NCBI GenBank assembly: GCA_013396755.1
Contig: VWZF01003025.1
Coordinates: forward strand, 621,002 to 685,001
Length of the DNA: 64,000 nt
Origin: Sclerurus mexicanus
Lineage: Eukaryota > Chordata > Aves > Passeriformes > Furnariidae
Direction of reading: 5' to 3'
Shown: positions 62,761 through 64,000 of the stretch, one piece after another
Position numbering within the stretch: position 1 is the stretch's first letter
Layout: each line of letters opens with the position of its first letter
The notes under the pieces: generated by a model
The model's input: only the letters and a program-made list of their open reading frames with translations
Told to the model about the DNA's origin: nothing
Database searches by the model: none
Program-made: the position numbers and the translations under genes

Positions 62761-64000
62761 TGGAGGGTCACGCCTTAAATGAGAGTCCAAACTTCCATCA
62801 CATACTGTCATTACACCAGGGCACGTGTTAAACCTGCAATATCCGAGCCTTTGAATCAGCTCACACAAATAACGTGTGTAATTGTAGCCTGCGAGCAGGC
62901 AAATCTCAGCCAGCCAGGGATAGATTTCATCAAGAACTGGAAAAGCAGTGCTCAGCCAGTGTGTCTGATGTGGGAAGGGGCACTCAGGGTGCAGGATGAG
63001 AAAGGGATTACTCAGCTCACTTAAAAATAATGAGAGAGTGCTCCCTTTTGCTCCCCTGATTTTGTTTGTGGTTTAGAGAACCCTTCGTGTGCTACAGCCA
63101 AAACAGAATCACCAAAAGAGAATGAGCACAGCTTTATTTTTAAAATGGCCTCTATAAAATTCTTGACTTCGCCTTTCTTTTTTTACACTTCTTTACAAAG
63201 ATGTTTAATGAACAGAATTCTTTCAATCAGTAAAAGCAGGAGAATGTTCCAACACAGTTACATAAATGAACAGACCACTTGGGATGGCAAAAAACAGAGA
63301 TATAGTGAAGAAGCAGTCCCATTTGGTGATGGAATTGTTCTTTTTCACTCTAAGAGATCCTTTTAAAATCTTTTTTTTCTCATTTAGTAATTTTCCTTTT
63401 ATGATAGCATATCTATTTCCCATACCTCATTAGCTTCTGAGCACACATGAATATCCCACTGAGTTACATAGGAAATTATTTTTTTTGAATATGATAGAAA
63501 TGCAAAATTGAATCCTAGTTTTAAAAATATAATAATGAAATTGACATTTATGCTCTAGTGAGTTGTTCTCTAAAATGAAATAAGTGTATAATAATGAGCA
63601 AAAATTAATTTGTAATTTATATCGTGTAGGAGGTAATTGTTCCATGTTACAGAACTTGGTGTTTCCAAACTGCAATGTGATCTCTAGTGACCTTTCAGCA
63701 GACCTTGGGTAGCAGGGATCAAGGGTAGGTTCGTTTTCCTTGGGGAAAACACTTTTTTACAAATTATTACAGGTTTTTGAAAAAACTGGGATCTTTGCTT
63801 CCCAGTCTTTTTATCAGTAAAATCCAGGGGTGCCTCGCATTGCCTCTGTCCCGTTCTGAGGGAGGCATATCTGGCTTTTTAGCCTTGATAATTCAGATTT
63901 TCTTCTGCCCTCGAGCTCGTTGCTGTGAACTCCCCTGCAGCTGTTATGGGGACAGTCATCTGTCAGAGCTGCACACAATGGCATGGCTGTGGGCTTGTGG

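Larger units (their letters stand above)
51837..64000. other. 12 kb of unique non-coding sequence without recognisable CR1
   Basis: No gene recognised. It contains two G/T-rich tracts (52380-52460), poly(T) at 56082-56097, poly(A) near 59411-59425, (TA)n at 60550-60561, and AT-rich motif blocks at 53760-53960, 58118-58790 and 62520-62760. Open frames at 54725-55030, 57054-57329, 57662-58090 (minus) and 62101-62508 show no domain I recognise. Confidence 0.5.

Noticed and set aside
1..64000. CRISPR arrays, tRNA or rRNA genes, prokaryotic operons, viral or toxin genes
   Set aside because: No regularly spaced repeats, cloverleaf-like segments, rRNA signatures or dense coding arrangement were seen. 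All content fits a bird nuclear genome.

Overview
The window reads as vertebrate, almost certainly avian, nuclear DNA. The decisive evidence is ten fragments of CR1 LINE retrotransposons, the dominant interspersed repeat of bird genomes. Their 3' ends carry the typical 'ccttccaaccc...attctgtgattctgtg' tail, and several contain the GC-rich 3' segment (gggcaggccctggcacaggg...) that is common in neoavian and passerine assemblies. The rest is AT-leaning, intron-rich or intergenic-looking sequence with short AT-rich microsatellites and poly(A)/poly(T) tracts. Nothing bacterial, phage or plasmid-like was seen. I saw no rRNA, tRNA or CRISPR array.

I recognise no intact protein-coding gene. The open reading frames are short, lack recognisable domains, or lie inside CR1 repeats. 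The only place with a gene-like signature is the extreme left edge. There a possible 93-base exon (23-115) has an acceptor-like AG and a consensus donor (tgtag|gtaag) and is followed by a CpG-rich stretch (about 180-610). This is suggestive only.

Layout: 1-610, possible exon plus CpG cluster. 611-5126, unique non-coding. 5127-5420, CR1 (minus). 5421-7492, unique. 7493-7745, CR1 (plus). 7746-15376, unique and repeat-poor. 15377-15421, CR1 3' tail scrap. 15422-19766, unique with homeodomain-type AT-rich blocks. 19767-19999, CR1 (minus). 20000-23339, unique. 23340-23855, CR1 (plus). 23856-34164, unique, with an A/C-rich tract at 28144-28290 and two small tandem duplications at 31404-31477 and 31768-31825. 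34165-34490, old CR1 reverse-transcriptase scrap (plus). 36747-37178, CR1 (plus). 42490-42694, CR1 (plus), followed by a strongly pyrimidine-rich stretch to about 43160. 50285-50545, CR1 (minus). 51235-51836, CR1 (plus). 51837-64000, 12 kb free of recognisable CR1, with the densest TAATTA-type homeodomain cores in the window (58361-58764).

Overall interpretation (inference): part of a large intron or gene desert of a bird, whose repeat-poor blocks could hold conserved regulatory elements. I found no convincing previously undescribed system. The most useful leads are the left-edge exon/CpG cluster, the repeat-free right end with clustered TAATTA cores, the cluster of exact tandem duplications at 31.4-31.8 kb, and an exact 22-base dispersed repeat at 42.2 and 44.0 kb.
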